Shown here piece after piece: positions 27,458 through 40,579 of a stretch of 64,000 nucleotides of DNA. How positions within the stretch are numbered: position 1 is the stretch's first letter; each line of letters starts with the position of its first letter. The stretch comes from Ooceraea biroi (taxonomy: Eukaryota > Arthropoda > Insecta > Hymenoptera > Formicidae). The stretch is taken from assembly GCF_003672135.1 (NCBI RefSeq), contig NC_039513.1, positions 5,766,833 to 5,830,832 on the forward strand, given 5' to 3'. Below the pieces are notes generated by a model. The model was not told the origin of the DNA and did no database searches. It worked only from the letters and a program-made list of their open reading frames with translations. Both the position numbers and the translations under genes were made by a program.

Positions 27458-28615
27458 TTTATATTTTTCTATCGTACATCTCGACAGAGTCGTTATTTAA
27501 TATTTACGTAATATTAATAATTGCGATTGTGCGAGTATGCGGCGATTTTTCGAGAAATTTGCAAATCTCAAATATTCTCTAGTATTTTAGATCTCCATGT
27601 TAAAAATGATACAGATTTATTTTTAATATCCCTTCACTAATGTGTATTATACCTTCTTTTAAATCTTAACAATATTTCATCGGTATATATATTTTCTAGT
27701 CTTATAAATTAGACATGTCCCTTATGTATATTTTATCGCAAAGAATAAAAATAGAATAAAAAAAAAGACAGAGTACTTTGAAAATTATTTGTAAAAAAAG
27801 AACAGAAAAAAAAGGATACGCTGTCAAATGATCTCAGAATAGCAGTAAAAATATGTAGTCAGATATCTTCTATTTATCAAAATAATGTTTACTAAATTTT
27901 CCAAAATAAATTTCCTCTATAAATCAGTCTCCTTGTCTCTTAAACATGAAATTACTGCGTTAATTTATTGGACAACACTTAAATTAAAAACTTTCGTCGG
28001 CAAAATGAAATAAAATAAAAAATCTAGATGATATATGTGATGATACTTCCCACACGCTCGTTCTTAACTAAAATGGAAGGTGTTTTGCAAATACACGGCA
28101 TGTACAATGAAATCGATACAAATGGCTATTGCAGTATAGCTTGCAAGGTGAGTGAAATGACGTCACAAAGCGTCTTGCGTCATGATGTCGGGACAGTGGG
28201 ACACAAATCACAGCTTTGTAGGCAAAGCTTTGCTCGAATCGATTTTTCTCAATTTAGGAACAAGATGATAAAGAAGTTGATTCTTTGTCCAAAAAGATAT
28301 TTATCAAAGATATGTATCAAAAGCAATACGAAATAGTAGTAACAGAAAATTAAATCCACAACTTTGATATAATTTACAAAGCTAAATTCATATAAAAATT
28401 AATAAAAATAATGGACCAATAAAATCGTTAAAATAGTAATAAAATAATACATATGACATTACATATGTAAAAGCATAGCAAATAGCAAAACAGAAAACTA
28501 GAAAGTATTATTGATAAAATAGAGATATTCATTTATTATAAACAATAAAATTGGACAAATTATCATATTTCAATAATTCCTGCTTTATCTTTGATATCGC
28601 AGGATATAGTAACTT

Positions 28616-28841
28616 ACAAATTATATATTGATAAAACAATTATATTGATAATACTAACTTCATAAAACACGATACTTAAATAAAAAAAATGTACGTAAAA
28701 AATAAGGTAATCTCAAAAATCTTTAGCTCTGTATCTAATTTTTAATTCATGTTTAATCTCTATACTTACTTAGTAAGTATAGTATCGTATTTTATGAAGT
28801 TAGTGTTATCAATATAATTGTTTTATCAATATATAATTTGT
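28616..28841. repeat. Fold-back element with 61-bp near-perfect inverted repeats
   Basis: The arm 28616-28676 is the reverse complement of 28781-28841 with 59 of 61 positions matching by direct comparison; both differences are transitions. The arms flank about 104 bp of AT-rich sequence with no coding capacity. Each arm holds a short internal repetition (TATTGATAAAACAATTATATTGATAA). The layout fits a non-autonomous inverted-repeat transposon (MITE or fold-back type). The motif AGTAACTT stands just outside the left arm and again about 25 bp beyond the right arm, but no clean target-site duplication abuts both ends. Confidence 0.85.
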
Positions 28842-31398
28842 CTTAGACGAAATTTTATTCAGACAGTAACTTATCATCGCCAGTTTCCTTTTTATGACTT
28901 GTTATCGGTAGAAGAAATTTCACTCAACATCTAACGTTTACGTATCGACCACAGCCAGTATCATTCATAAGGGAAGTAACTGTTGGTAACATTTACGTGT
29001 CAGATATCTACTATACCGGCTAAATATTGTTGATAAGGAGAACAGAAGCCGCTATTATCAGCGACAAAATGTTGCACATACGCAAAATTTATGCTATAAA
29101 TATCGACTTACGATGCGATGATCAGCATTTATCGACATGTAGTTGAATAATTCCAGACTCACCTGAAACAACAAGAAATCGATATTATTATTTATAGCAT
29201 TTCATAAATAGTAATCGTTACTCCAAACGACATTACATTATATAAAAGTATTTGTGTCGAGTTAAAAATTACACTGTTACGAAGATGACAGTTACCGGAG
29301 ATCCTGGAGCCATATCTTTTATTGATGGAATTAATGAATTTTAATTTATCTTCCTTTTTATTGGTTGTACAGAATAAGAAATCCTTTTCCATGATTAAAG
29401 TGCACACAGAAGTAAATCGAGATATACTCGACTTTATGTTAAAAACGAAGAAAATTACAGTTTTGTTATCGGCTTATGGCCTAATGTCGTATGATAATTT
29501 ACTTAATATAAAAGTTTTGCAGTTTGTACTCATAAAATTGAAATGGTCGAATCTTGGGACAGAATGAAGAAATATGAAGAAGCTTTTAGAAGCGAGTTTA
29601 GAGGCGTAGTATAAACGAAAAATGTTCATTGCTTTACAGCATGATTTATACCTTGTTTGTGCATGTTAGTTCGCGCGATCCATTTAGCAAAATTCGAACC
29701 GGATAAATGGTAGGTTTTCATATCTAGTTGCGTACAGCGTAACATGGTTTTCCCATTGAAATGAGTCGTTGAAAAAGAAAATATTCAACCCCTGTCAACA
29801 ATCGCCGAATTGACGCACATGAAGTGGATAAAAAAAACATTTACATATTTCAATTTTTTTGTTGCAATTCTATACATAAAAGAAAATATTCCCATACAAC
29901 ATGTTTTTATCACCGTTGTTTTTGTTTGCTTTAGTATCAAGAAAGCATTTTGAATAAATATTCTTCTTTTTGCAGAAAAATTATCTTTCAAGGAGTGTAA
30001 ATATGTTTTATTTGCAACATATATTTTTGATTTACTAGTATTCCGGATTGCGTTTGAGAAGTATATGTGCCAGAAGCGAATTACTTTGTCGAGATTTTAT
30101 TAATAAATTTACCTCGTGATACACTTTAAAGTCTATAGTAAACTGTGCTATTTAGTTTAAAGGATCAAAGCCGCATAATTTTGGTTGCACGGACATTAAT
30201 GCACATTCGATTTCTGTATAACAACGCTTGCCCAGCTCCCGTGAAATGACTTTACATAGAAGTTAAGCTTTATTTATTCAAACATAATACTGCATACTAG
30301 TCAGGATAAAATGATATTAATAACCTGGGACAAAATAATTAATTGGTACACATAAACTATATATAAACTCTATCACATGATTATTCTGATTCATTTCGTT
30401 GCATTCAAAATGAATTAAACTTTTTTTTTCCAAAATAGGACAAAATATATATTAAAATTATCTTGTGTAAACCGTTTATAAACCGTAAGTTAAAATATAT
30501 TTTTTCAATTACATATATTGTTACATTTGCCGTATATTCAAACAAATATATATGTTCTTACGCTATTATACGCTTTCTTCGTGCAAACATCACTTATTTT
30601 ATTCGTATTTCTGTGCGATCATATCGTGATCACTTATAATACACTTAAAGCTACGAGGAAAGTAGGTTAATATACATATATACAAAATAGTCGATGTAAT
30701 ATCGTGAAAGCGTAATATAACCTTGAGATCTTAGATGTCCCCGTGGAACATTTACTGATGCACTTTGGCATAGATCTAAAATGGATATATCATGTTATAT
30801 CTCTCATACTATTTGTTTAGGACTAAACCCAAGATATTATTTCGCATCTTATAACGCTCCTTTCGACTCTCCAAGATATTACAGAATATTCCATTACAGT
30901 CACATCAATTAGACAACTAAAAACATACGTATTTCCTCAGATAATTAATTAATTGCAGATAATTAATTGCGTAATGATTCGCGATCTCGTCCCGGTTAAA
31001 TAGTTGATATGGGAATGAAACCATGGCAAACTCATGGCTCATGGACGTAGTCATCGATTATAGGTACATATCGGTTGGCTCTATTGATCAGAAACTGTCC
31101 ATTATTACTATTAGCCATCTTGAACATCTAATATGTCCTCGATAGCCATGCAAACACAATTCAATGATTATTAGGATAGCCCTCCTCACTGTAAGTGCTG
31201 TTAAAGTTTACCCTTGGCTACTCTACGTAAATAAGTATCAAGAAATCAACGTTACAGAAATAGGTATGAACGAAAGTATCAAAAGTAGCATGAAGCTGCG
31301 TACGATTAACATAGTGCGTTGCGTGCGTATCAACTTTCAGTAGGTTACTTGAAATTGGAGCACACAAATCGCATTCTCTGTTACACTCTCTTTAGCAG

Positions 31399-31671
31399 GT
31401 GTACAAATACCAGCGCGTATCTCTCCGATGCAATAAGAATTCCCGAAATTCCTTCCGACCCCTCGTGCTTACCAAGGATTCCAGAATGCTTCGCGTAGCT
31501 TCGCAAAATACTTTCAACTTGCCACGTGGACTCGATGCACTTATTGACAGAACTTTCAAATTAGCCAGCCATCGAAATCACCCACTCGTCGTCTTGAGTC
31601 GTATCGAGAAAGATTTCTTCAATTTCACGAGAAATTCGCTCGCGGCGAATGAGATTCCGAACAGAAAGTAA
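31399..31671 (+). CDS. Possible coding exon, unidentified protein
   Basis: A strong acceptor (pyrimidine-rich TTACACTCTCTTTAGCAG) ends at 31398, and the frame is open for 90 codons to a TAA at 31669. A possible donor, GAAA/GTAACA, lies at 31667. The block is clearly GC-richer than its flanks. The peptide is basic and mixed in composition (FRPLVLTKDS, NLPRGLDALIDRTF, HPLVVLSRIEKDF) and matches no family I know. It could be a terminal or internal exon of an unseen gene or a chance frame behind a good acceptor. Confidence 0.25.
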   Translation: MYKYQRVSLRCNKNSRNSFRPLVLTKDSRMLRVASQNTFNLPRGLDALIDRTFKLASHRNHPLVVLSRIEKDFFNFTRNSLAANEIPNRK

Positions 31672-34157
31672 CACATATTCGAAGCTCGATACAGTATTTC
31701 TATATACTGCATAATTCGAGAATCAACAATTTTGCAAAAAATATCACGATACAATATTAATTTTTTCAAATAAAGAAATGAAAAAAGTACTTATATGTAA
31801 TAATTCCAGACAAAACTATAAAAATATAAAGGAAGAATCAATTTTTATTGATCATTACATTTATAACAAATCAAGATGAACTTAAACATAATATCCTCAA
31901 AAACGGATTCAAATGCGATAGATCTCTATTAAAAATTTTCGCATTACAAATTTCGTTGTAAGCAATATCCAGAATTTATCAAAATTATCACGAATGTTAT
32001 CCCATAACTATTTCAAGTTTCGTTAACGTTTCTCGCGTGGTTAATTATATTACATGTACGTAATTACATTTATTATGCGCGCAGAAATGCGCGCGTATTA
32101 AAGCATGCTTTCCGAAGGTGTCGGAGATGCCTGATTTGCGTACATAATGTGAAAATTAAAAGCCAATAATTCATAGCTGATTCCATGGTAGAACGAGTAA
32201 CTAAGTTCGGACGTTACAAACCGGCTACGAAAATTGCCTCGTAATTACCTCTTCAAGGGGTAAATGGTGTCTTAATTAGGCGATCGTTCTGCAAACCACA
32301 TATTAATCTTCATCATCCATAAATGGCGTGAGTAAACGTCGCACTTACTCGTTTTGTTATAATTTCGCAAAGATTTACAAGACTTTCTAAGATCGTACAA
32401 GTCATTATCACGATCTATTCATCATTGTAATCCCGTCACTCGCGCCGCACCCTCTCGTATCTAATTGTAAATTTATTCAGGAGCCTAGATAGTCTTGATC
32501 TGTCACGACCATCCTATCACCTTGAACAAACAACCATCAGCCGAGTCTTTGCGGACAATAACAAACCTTTCAACCTGTTGGATCGATAGTGAATTGATTG
32601 AATTGAATATCCGCGATTTTCTTCACGGAGAGGAAATGCGTAAGGAGCCGGGGATGAAAGCGCGAAAGCCGTGCCGTGCTCTTGAAGAGTCACGTTGTTG
32701 ATGGTATGCTTTTAAAAAATACGCGAGATTACGTGTTTCATTTTTAATTTTGCACAAGCGTATTTGCTTTAATACACGCAGGGAATCCGTTGGGTGCCGT
32801 TACTTCGTTGTTCGCAACCTTGAGACTCTTTTCACTTCTCAACGCGCATAAATCCACTTCTGCGCTCGCAATGCACGCTACACGCGAAACTCGACACTCC
32901 GACTTGCCACGGAACATGTCCGCGAAATTACAAGCAAGTTTATTGCAGCCTACGTTCCTTTGTTCCGCCGTGGAAACTGCAAACGAACCGACGACAGAGC
33001 AACTCTTCGAGCGCCACTTAAATTACCGGATTTTCGCGACTACAAAGGCGTCATCGAGGAACCGTGTCAGTGTCTAGCATTATCAGGGAATCCACGGGGC
33101 AATGGTGTTGCCGGGTGCAGCGACCGCAGACACGGCACGGCTCATAATAATTTACACTTTGCTTATTGGAGATAGCTGTGACAATTGCCAACACCGTGAT
33201 CCGACAAGGCCAACGGTCACAACGAGTGGTTCTCATAATTTTTTCGTGAAAAAATCTCTCCTTTCCAATAAAAATCCCAGTCGCGGAATTCTTTACGGAC
33301 AATTTGCAATTCGCGAGAAAAAGAGAGAAGAAAAGGTATTATGTCGTCCGATAAAATAATTGAGCAAGACGCGAGAAAAGCACTTTGCACTCGTGCACCA
33401 ATAATAGCATTCTTATTTGCTCGAGGAATAAATTGAGATACTCGAAGAAATATGGATATTGATTTTTCTACTTAATTCTAACTGCAAATAATCAATGGAT
33501 GATCGAAATACTATATACATATAATGTCTATATATGTATAGGCGCAATTTATTAAACGACGAAGTGAAATTACTATTTCATAAACATTAACATCGAAATT
33601 ATGTCTTCTCTCTCTCTCTTTGCTTGATATTCTTTATGTACGCGCGAAATAATATTTTGCTCTGCATTACTCTGTGTGAATTACAGAAACCGGAATATGA
33701 GATTTCTCAGCAGTCCATTAAACTATTAAGTCATTAAGTCAGAACTCGCTAAATAAATTTTTCAACATCCATTAACAAATAATGAACTGATTACCCGCAT
33801 GATTATTTGCGCGCTTCCCTCTATTAGCTGCAGCGCGTTTTGCAGATTACGTTACACGAATTAAAGCCTCCGCTCGACTCGCTTCGTGTCTATTACAACA
33901 TGAATAGTGGAATGGTGAATAGTCCAATGTCTTACGCGAAGTGTGTCGATTGACTGGCAGATAACAACGATCAAATATAACCATAGGCTACATCGATACA
34001 ACAGATTACCTAAATGTCTAGCTAACGTGCCAGGCTGATATGAATTTATCGCATGACGTATCATAGGGAGCAACGACGGCTAATGTAGTATATGCGTTTA
34101 TCAAGACAAGGAGGCAGTATGCTTCCATCCTCGCTTATAACAGCGTGCATATATGGG

Positions 34158-34190
34158 TATAAAGCTATGGTGCCAGTCACAGGCACCATA
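34158..34190 (+). promoter_or_regulatory. TATA-like element followed by a hairpin
   Basis: TATAAA at 34158-34163 is followed at once by a perfect 9-bp inverted repeat, TATGGTGCC / GGCACCATA, with a 7-base loop (34166-34190). About 300 bp of moderately GC-rich sequence without a long frame follow. This could be a promoter for a non-coding or 5'-leader exon. No initiator consensus is obvious, so support is limited. Confidence 0.25.
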
Positions 34191-34199
34191 CACTATTCC

Positions 34200-37100
34200 T
34201 GTATCTGTGTAGACAGTAGACTGTAAAGGGAAAGTTCGACATTTCGTTGAAAATATCAAGAAAGTTTCGCGCGCGAGTTAGGAGATCGTGCATGTAACTT
34301 GAAAATTGTTACATCGTGCTCACGTTAACGGTTGAAAGAGCGAAGTCTACAACTCGCTACGAGCGCTTTCATGGAAAATAGAGAAGAGTTACTGTTCACG
34401 AGATCGTGGAAACAGTAAAGGAGCAACAAGCAGGCAACGACTTTTCCATTTTCTCTTATATTTCATAAAGTGCTCGCGTTCAGATAAAACCATCGTAGCA
34501 CCGTGCCTGATCGCTGCCATGCTCGCCGCGAGTTAAGCACCGTACACGCTGCAGCTTTTTTTCACGGACTTGAGCTAACCACCCCGTGTATCCGGCGGCC
34601 GGTTTCGATCACCTACGGGTGATGAACTCTGAAAGACTATTTTCCTCGAGCGACAGGCAGCCATACTATCGCGTGGGAGACTGAACGTAACTTCGTCAAT
34701 ATCGATGAGTCCACCAGCGACGGTGTCTTGCATAGGTGTGCGGCACCGTATATGTGCGTAGCCCCGTAACGCACACAGTTACGCACGTTGTCGACAAGAT
34801 TATTATTTTCTGCGATCGAGTTTACCGGCGCCACTTGCTACAAACGCTTCCGCCCTCGTGAATACAGGCCCGTGGATGCAAGCGGGTAATATGCCGCGAC
34901 CGAACGCGCACAGGGAAGATAAAGAACCCATTAAGGCATCCAACACAGCGCCGTGATATCGCCGCGCAAATGGGGCATACAAAGTGCCAAACGTTTTGGA
35001 GACATTGTAGCGCAGAATGTTTTTTTTTTTCCTTTGGAATTTGTATTTGGAACTTGATAAAAGAATATATATGTGTGTATATTATGCGTGTGTATTTATC
35101 ATATTTTTCTGGGAAATTAATTTTTATTAAGCATACCTCACATACGTTAAAGATAGTACCATGAAAGACGATAACCTGAAGCTTCCTTTATGTTCCCTTG
35201 CCAAAGAAAGTTAACTGCTCAGACATTGAAGTTAATTATTTCGACATTAAAGAGATTAATTAAGAAACTTACGATGTTCCGGAAACGTAATTCAAAACTG
35301 ACATTAAAACGCGAGAATAAATGTCAAAATAGAATGGACATATCGATTTTTCTCGATATGCAGATATCTCTGTACGTGTGTACGTGTGTGAAAATAAACG
35401 CGACGCTGACATTAATCCCTCTAGTTATGTTGTAAACGTATAACATGACGTGACTTAATTAAAGTTACTGTCATGCCGTGAATGCATCATATATCGGTGC
35501 TGTACTATCCGATGAGAGTAAACAATACATACAACGTTCACTTAAAACGACTTTAACAATAACATGCGTCAGCGGATATAGACGCACAAGCAGACGCAGA
35601 AGTTGGCGATTGTTCGCGATCTGCGATTCGAGTTCACCGTCGACGTATTGAAAACTTCTAACATTGCTCCGTATTCGAGTTACACAGCGCCGTCAATCGA
35701 GTCAATAGCCCTGAAAAGTCTTTGGATGCACATGTATTGTTGACGTGAAATTTACAATGTAAAAATCTTGTCATTCTGCTTAATAAAATCGTAAACGTGA
35801 TTAAAAAAAAAACATTAAAGCCGTCGCCTTGTACATATAAACATAAAGTAATAACGTATACACACAATCGTAACGTACACGTCAATCTAAAGAAATAACA
35901 TACAAAACAGCAATTTAATTAGAAAAAACCTGGAATTTAAAGCACACTTATGAGCAAACAATGAAAATATGTTATAATAAAGTTTATCTTTTTGCAATCA
36001 TATTATATTTTAGAAAATGAAAAATATTCGTAGTATATCAATTTTTGATGTGTAACTCATTTTGTCGGTGGCATCAACTATGAATTTTTACAACTTTTCT
36101 GACGAATTCAGAAAAAGCAAAAAATCCGTTCCCTGAAAATAGCGTACTCGGTGAGTCGGTAATAAAATTTCACGGAAAATTTCATATCCCACGTGTCACC
36201 GAATGGTTTCACAGTGATTTGAATTTAAACGGGCGTTATGCATCACTTGCGCGCGAACTAAAGACCTCACTTTCCTATTGCATACCTTCGACATATGAAA
36301 GATTTAATAGCACGCCGGTATAATACGGCAATAAAACGAAATTTGTTGTAAAATAGCAAGACTTCACGTGCGATAAAACACAGGCAAGACTGCCCGCTTT
36401 GGTAGCTCTTTTTTAAATAATATAGCAGAGAGATTTACAGAGTGTACAGAGTGTATGTGACGTGGTTTGTCCGGCACGCTTGCTTGGCATCAATAAATCA
36501 CAGGCTTTTGGTGTGTTTTCGAAGTAGGTGACTTCATACCGACTGCGTTACTTCCGACGGAAGATTTATTTATAGTCACATTTTCGAGTGTACCGTGTGA
36601 AAAACGTTTCACGGATGCACCTTGTGAATGTGAGAAGTTGTTAGCAACTTTCCACATAAACTGCGCGCGCTGCATTGCGGAACTTTGGAATACGGAATTT
36701 CCGACAATTTTTTTTTCCATCTGCAGCATGCATATTTTTCGCTTTTTTGAGTGAGTGGGACATAATTTCCCTCCGATTGCAAGTCTATAAATGGCGGTAA
36801 CATTAATCTATCTTCTGCTTATACGCTAATTGCATATTAAAGACTACGTACAAATGAGAAATTGTGCGCTTTAATTGCGCTAACCGTGCAAACGTTCGTT
36901 TTCATCTGTGATTGGGAAAGCCAACGTATTATTTCGCAATTTATGCGGACGAAATTGGCATTTTATCGTGGTTACGCTTAATTCTTCATACTTAACGACA
37001 ATGAGAGAGACGCGTACGTGCTGATAATTACGCCGGCAGAGTGCCGATAATCCGGCATTCAGCGCTACCATTGGCGAATGAAATCTCGTTCGCACAATCC

Positions 37101-40100
37101 GCAATTCCATCCACACGAGAATGCATTCGAGCCAACTGCTAAGTATGACGATGAAAGATTCCCGCAAATGCAGATAATGTATCTAGTCTAATGTATGCAG
37201 TCATGAAACAATTTCTCAAACAGAAATAAAAACGCTGATGATAGCGCGCGCTTGGAGCTTTACTGATTTTAATTAACTGTACTTTCAATTAGCACCCGCA
37301 ATTACAAGTTCTGTGAAATATCCGTAGTTACGATAAATACTCAAAAGTACAACTGTACAGTTTTACAGTCATAGTTATGCTAAAAAGCGTAACTAAAACG
37401 TTATCATTTTTACTTTAATTTTGACATTTTGTATTTAATTCTTGTAGCACAAAGTAGCGTATGTAGCGTAATTTAATCATGATAAAATCGCCTGCTAAGT
37501 GATACTATCGAGCAAGTAATCCCCCAGGGTCTCTAACTACGAGAGTTCCGAACTCTTACTCGTGTAAGAATACCGGGACAACGGCCAGCGCTGTTATTCA
37601 ATTTCCCCGAGCTTCGTTCAGCCAGATTGAATACTACAGCCGCTTCACAAAGCTTGGCATCATCGCGCCTCTCTTTTCCCTATACTGGAAGCTCCTGGGA
37701 CCCTTTCATCGTACCTCTCCTCTCTTATCTACCAAAACGCTGTGAACGCTGCCACGAGGTTTCACAGGAAACCTCATATTTCCTGCCTTCGTCTGGAAAA
37801 GTGCGCTGTAACTAGCAATATATGAATCCTCGCTTTTGTTACGCATGTGTACTCCACGTGAAGAATCCAGGATAAGTTCAGAATATAACAGGTAGCGGTC
37901 GCTAACCGTTTTGGAAAAATCTTATATTTAGTTATTTTAATAACTAAATATAATACTGTTTATACTGCGATTATAATAATCTTATTTTACATGATTGATT
38001 GAACGATATTTAAACGTTACAAATTAATAGTTTCCTAAAAATGGCAGCATTTAAATACACGTATTCACGAATCTCGTGAAACTCATGATCTGTTCTGTTA
38101 ATATTATATCTTAAATTGCTTTAGAAAAGAAAAATTTTAATAATAAAATTGTAATATGTTCCGTTCTTTTGCGATCCTAAAATAGCATTAAAGTTTTCTA
38201 AACATTACGTAACATAACAGAACAATTGTTCTTTACATATTGTGAAAATAAAGTGACACTTTTTTTGAAGAAAAAGGCTAAAAATCATACAGCAGCTAGT
38301 AATAAATATTTTGTTATTTAATAGTATTTCGTAATTATCTTGATTATGGAAATCACACAAATGAGAAGTTTAATAAGAAACATAAAACGACTGCAATGTA
38401 AAGTATACTCAAAATCTCAGAAATGTTCTCGCACTGCAAACTATATTCTTACGTACTTCTTTATTTCTATTTCACGCATTCCTACTTCTCGACTCTTGTT
38501 CTCCTCGCTATCTGCTTTCTACCTTGTAGAAACTGCTTTTCTCGCTTTCCGAGCAGTCTAGTGTGTTCAGTATCCGGCCTTTTCTCGAAAGCGGATGAGA
38601 CCTTTCCTATTTCCTTTTAACCATGTTCTTCTCGGTTGGAAACAAGACTATTCTGAGGATGGAAATACGAGAGATGGAACACATCGAACAAGGGAGATCG
38701 TAACGGAAACTGTACCGGAAGCATTTCAAATATGCAAAATGAGGATTGTGGATTTCGTACATCAGGAGATGGGAGAATGAAGAATGAGGAAAAAGCAGAG
38801 AGAGAGGAGTATAAATTTTAATCAACGCATGATGACAAAAAGATTATTCGTTGAATTTAACTGTGATTCTCGCGGCCAGTGCAATTTGGTTAAACTTAGA
38901 TTATTACTTATATAATTTAATCTCACAACGAATTTCGTGATAACATTTTTGTAATGACAAATAAATTATCCTAAACTAAATCGGAAATAGAAATTCTTCG
39001 AGTTGTGTGTGTGTATCGTTTTGTCAAAAGTAATTATGTCTTATAAAAATATATTATATACTAATATTATAATTTCTATATTTTAGAAGATTAGACAAAC
39101 AAAAAGTCATATCTCTCCTTGTTATATATCGAAACAGAATGGTTTTCATTTCAAGATACCAATGTAATGCAATGCTTTGCCGTAAACACCAATTAGTGTG
39201 GCTATTATGTGCTTCCCCGTTTTAATACGTATACAGAGATATCGATAATGGAATGCGTGATACCTGAATTGCGTTTCTCGAATACCGATAACCGGCCTAC
39301 AAAATTTCTCAGGCATATATCTCCCAGAAGAATTCGTCGTGAAAAAGTTCCTGATCAAATTATTGACAGGTGTAGTAGCTGCTCGCCGAAACTTTCGTAC
39401 ATATGAAGAAGTAATGCTACGTTATATATCTGTCAGATTGAAGAAAAAGGAAACTGTGTCAGCGGTCCTATGGAATTATAAAAGAGTATATAAAATTTCT
39501 CAGAAGAGATTGAAAAACAAAAGAAAAGTATATAATAATAACGTTATATCGTACATATTATATAAAGTGTTTTATTGTATTCTCACTGAAATATGAGCTC
39601 AACGTATTATGTACTGGTACATTTATATACTATATAATACACTCTCTTAACAACGTAATTATATGGGATTATTGGCTTATTGCTATAATCCGCCGGAGTG
39701 CTTTTTTTCCCGCAGGGGAAAAACAATTACCCGTAGTAACGCGAGAGGGTGTCAAGCGGTAAATTAAATTCGAAAGCACGGTCCGTAATTCCGTACATTA
39801 ATGGCAACGAACGACTCGTGGTTTAATTAAACCTCCCCAATGATTATCATAGAGTTCCGCCGCTAATCTACGTTACGTACAAGGATTTCTTATGCGTTGG
39901 AATCTATAAATCTTTTATTACTTTAAAATTCAGCAAAAATCACCTTGTAACTTTTCCTCAGCATTGAAATTCGAACTTATCGAAACGACAATGTCACGTA
40001 GTTTTAATCTCAATAATTTCTGTCCAAAATTATTGCTAAAGTTGCTACAATTTTTGACATGCCAAAGTGTAATCGAATCAAAGTACAGTACGACATCCAT

Positions 40101-40110
40101 TTCAACTACA
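34200..40110. other. Non-coding stretch
   Basis: No gene supported. Sequence from 34200 to 34970 is moderately GC-rich and could be leader or exon-like, but no good open frame runs through it. A perfect 13-bp hairpin lies at 37923-37952. Remaining frames are under 100 codons with no motif. Confidence 0.55.
37923..37952. repeat. Perfect 13-bp hairpin
   Basis: TATATTTAGTTAT, four bases, then its exact complement. It is AT-only apart from one base pair per arm. It may be a relic of a small inverted-repeat element or a chance AT palindrome; no transcript context is visible. Confidence 0.6.
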
Positions 40111-40114
40111 AAGA

Positions 40115-40575
40115 GACGTGCGCGCGCGCGCAACAGCCTCGCGGTCCTTGACAAATATTGTCACCGGAGCATCCCCGGTCATCTGCGAAAGTGCGCCAAC
40201 TGCACGTAACCGAGATCGAACCGGTCTAGAGAGACTCGGAAGGATTCCCGACCTATACATGTCGCACGATGTATCCAGCTGGTCGCCAACAGAGCCAATC
40301 ACCCTACCGGTGAGCCCCACTTGTTGGACGCCTCCGCCGGAAGGGATTGGAAACCCCGCGCGACCCTAAGCCACCTGATGCTACGCTACTGGCGGCATCG
40401 ATCCCCCAAACTCCTCGTCGAAACCCCTCCATGGTAGTCATGGCGACCAACTTCCCCTATCGCCGTCGTCTCGAACGAACGAACGAACGAACCTGCGAAC
40501 CCGACCTGCCTACCCCTACCACTGGCAGGAGCTCTACTACCCCCTGCCGGAGGGTGGCAGGTGACGTCAGGTGAT
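40115..40575. mobile_element. GC-rich repeat-like island, possibly a transposon fragment
   Basis: About 460 bp with abrupt change to high GC content and many CC/GG steps between AT-rich flanks. It starts at a (CG)n run near 40118 and ends after GGTGGCAGGTGACGTCAGGTG. It carries a GAACGAAC tetranucleotide run at about 40475-40496. It holds open frames on both strands but no splice sites or domain that make a gene convincing. Sharp edges and unusual composition suggest an inserted element, for instance part of a non-LTR retrotransposon. I cannot name a family. Confidence 0.35.
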
Positions 40576-40579
40576 AAAC

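Larger units (their letters stand above)
27480..34150. other. AT-rich non-coding stretch
   Basis: No well-supported gene. It contains the fold-back repeat at 28616-28841 and the possible exon at 31399-31671. Frames such as 28028-28336 and 32790-33077 are under about 100 codons and lack recognisable motifs. A CRE-like TGACGTCA lies near 28158, and a (CT)n run near 33606. Confidence 0.55.

Noticed and set aside
29690..29710. tRNA B-box-like GGTTCGAAT on the minus strand
   Set aside because: No matching A box at proper spacing and no cloverleaf can be drawn; the last bases of the consensus are missing.
37923..37952. Hairpin considered as a microRNA precursor
   Set aside because: The stem is only 13 bp and nearly all AT, too short for a precursor of about 22-base arms.
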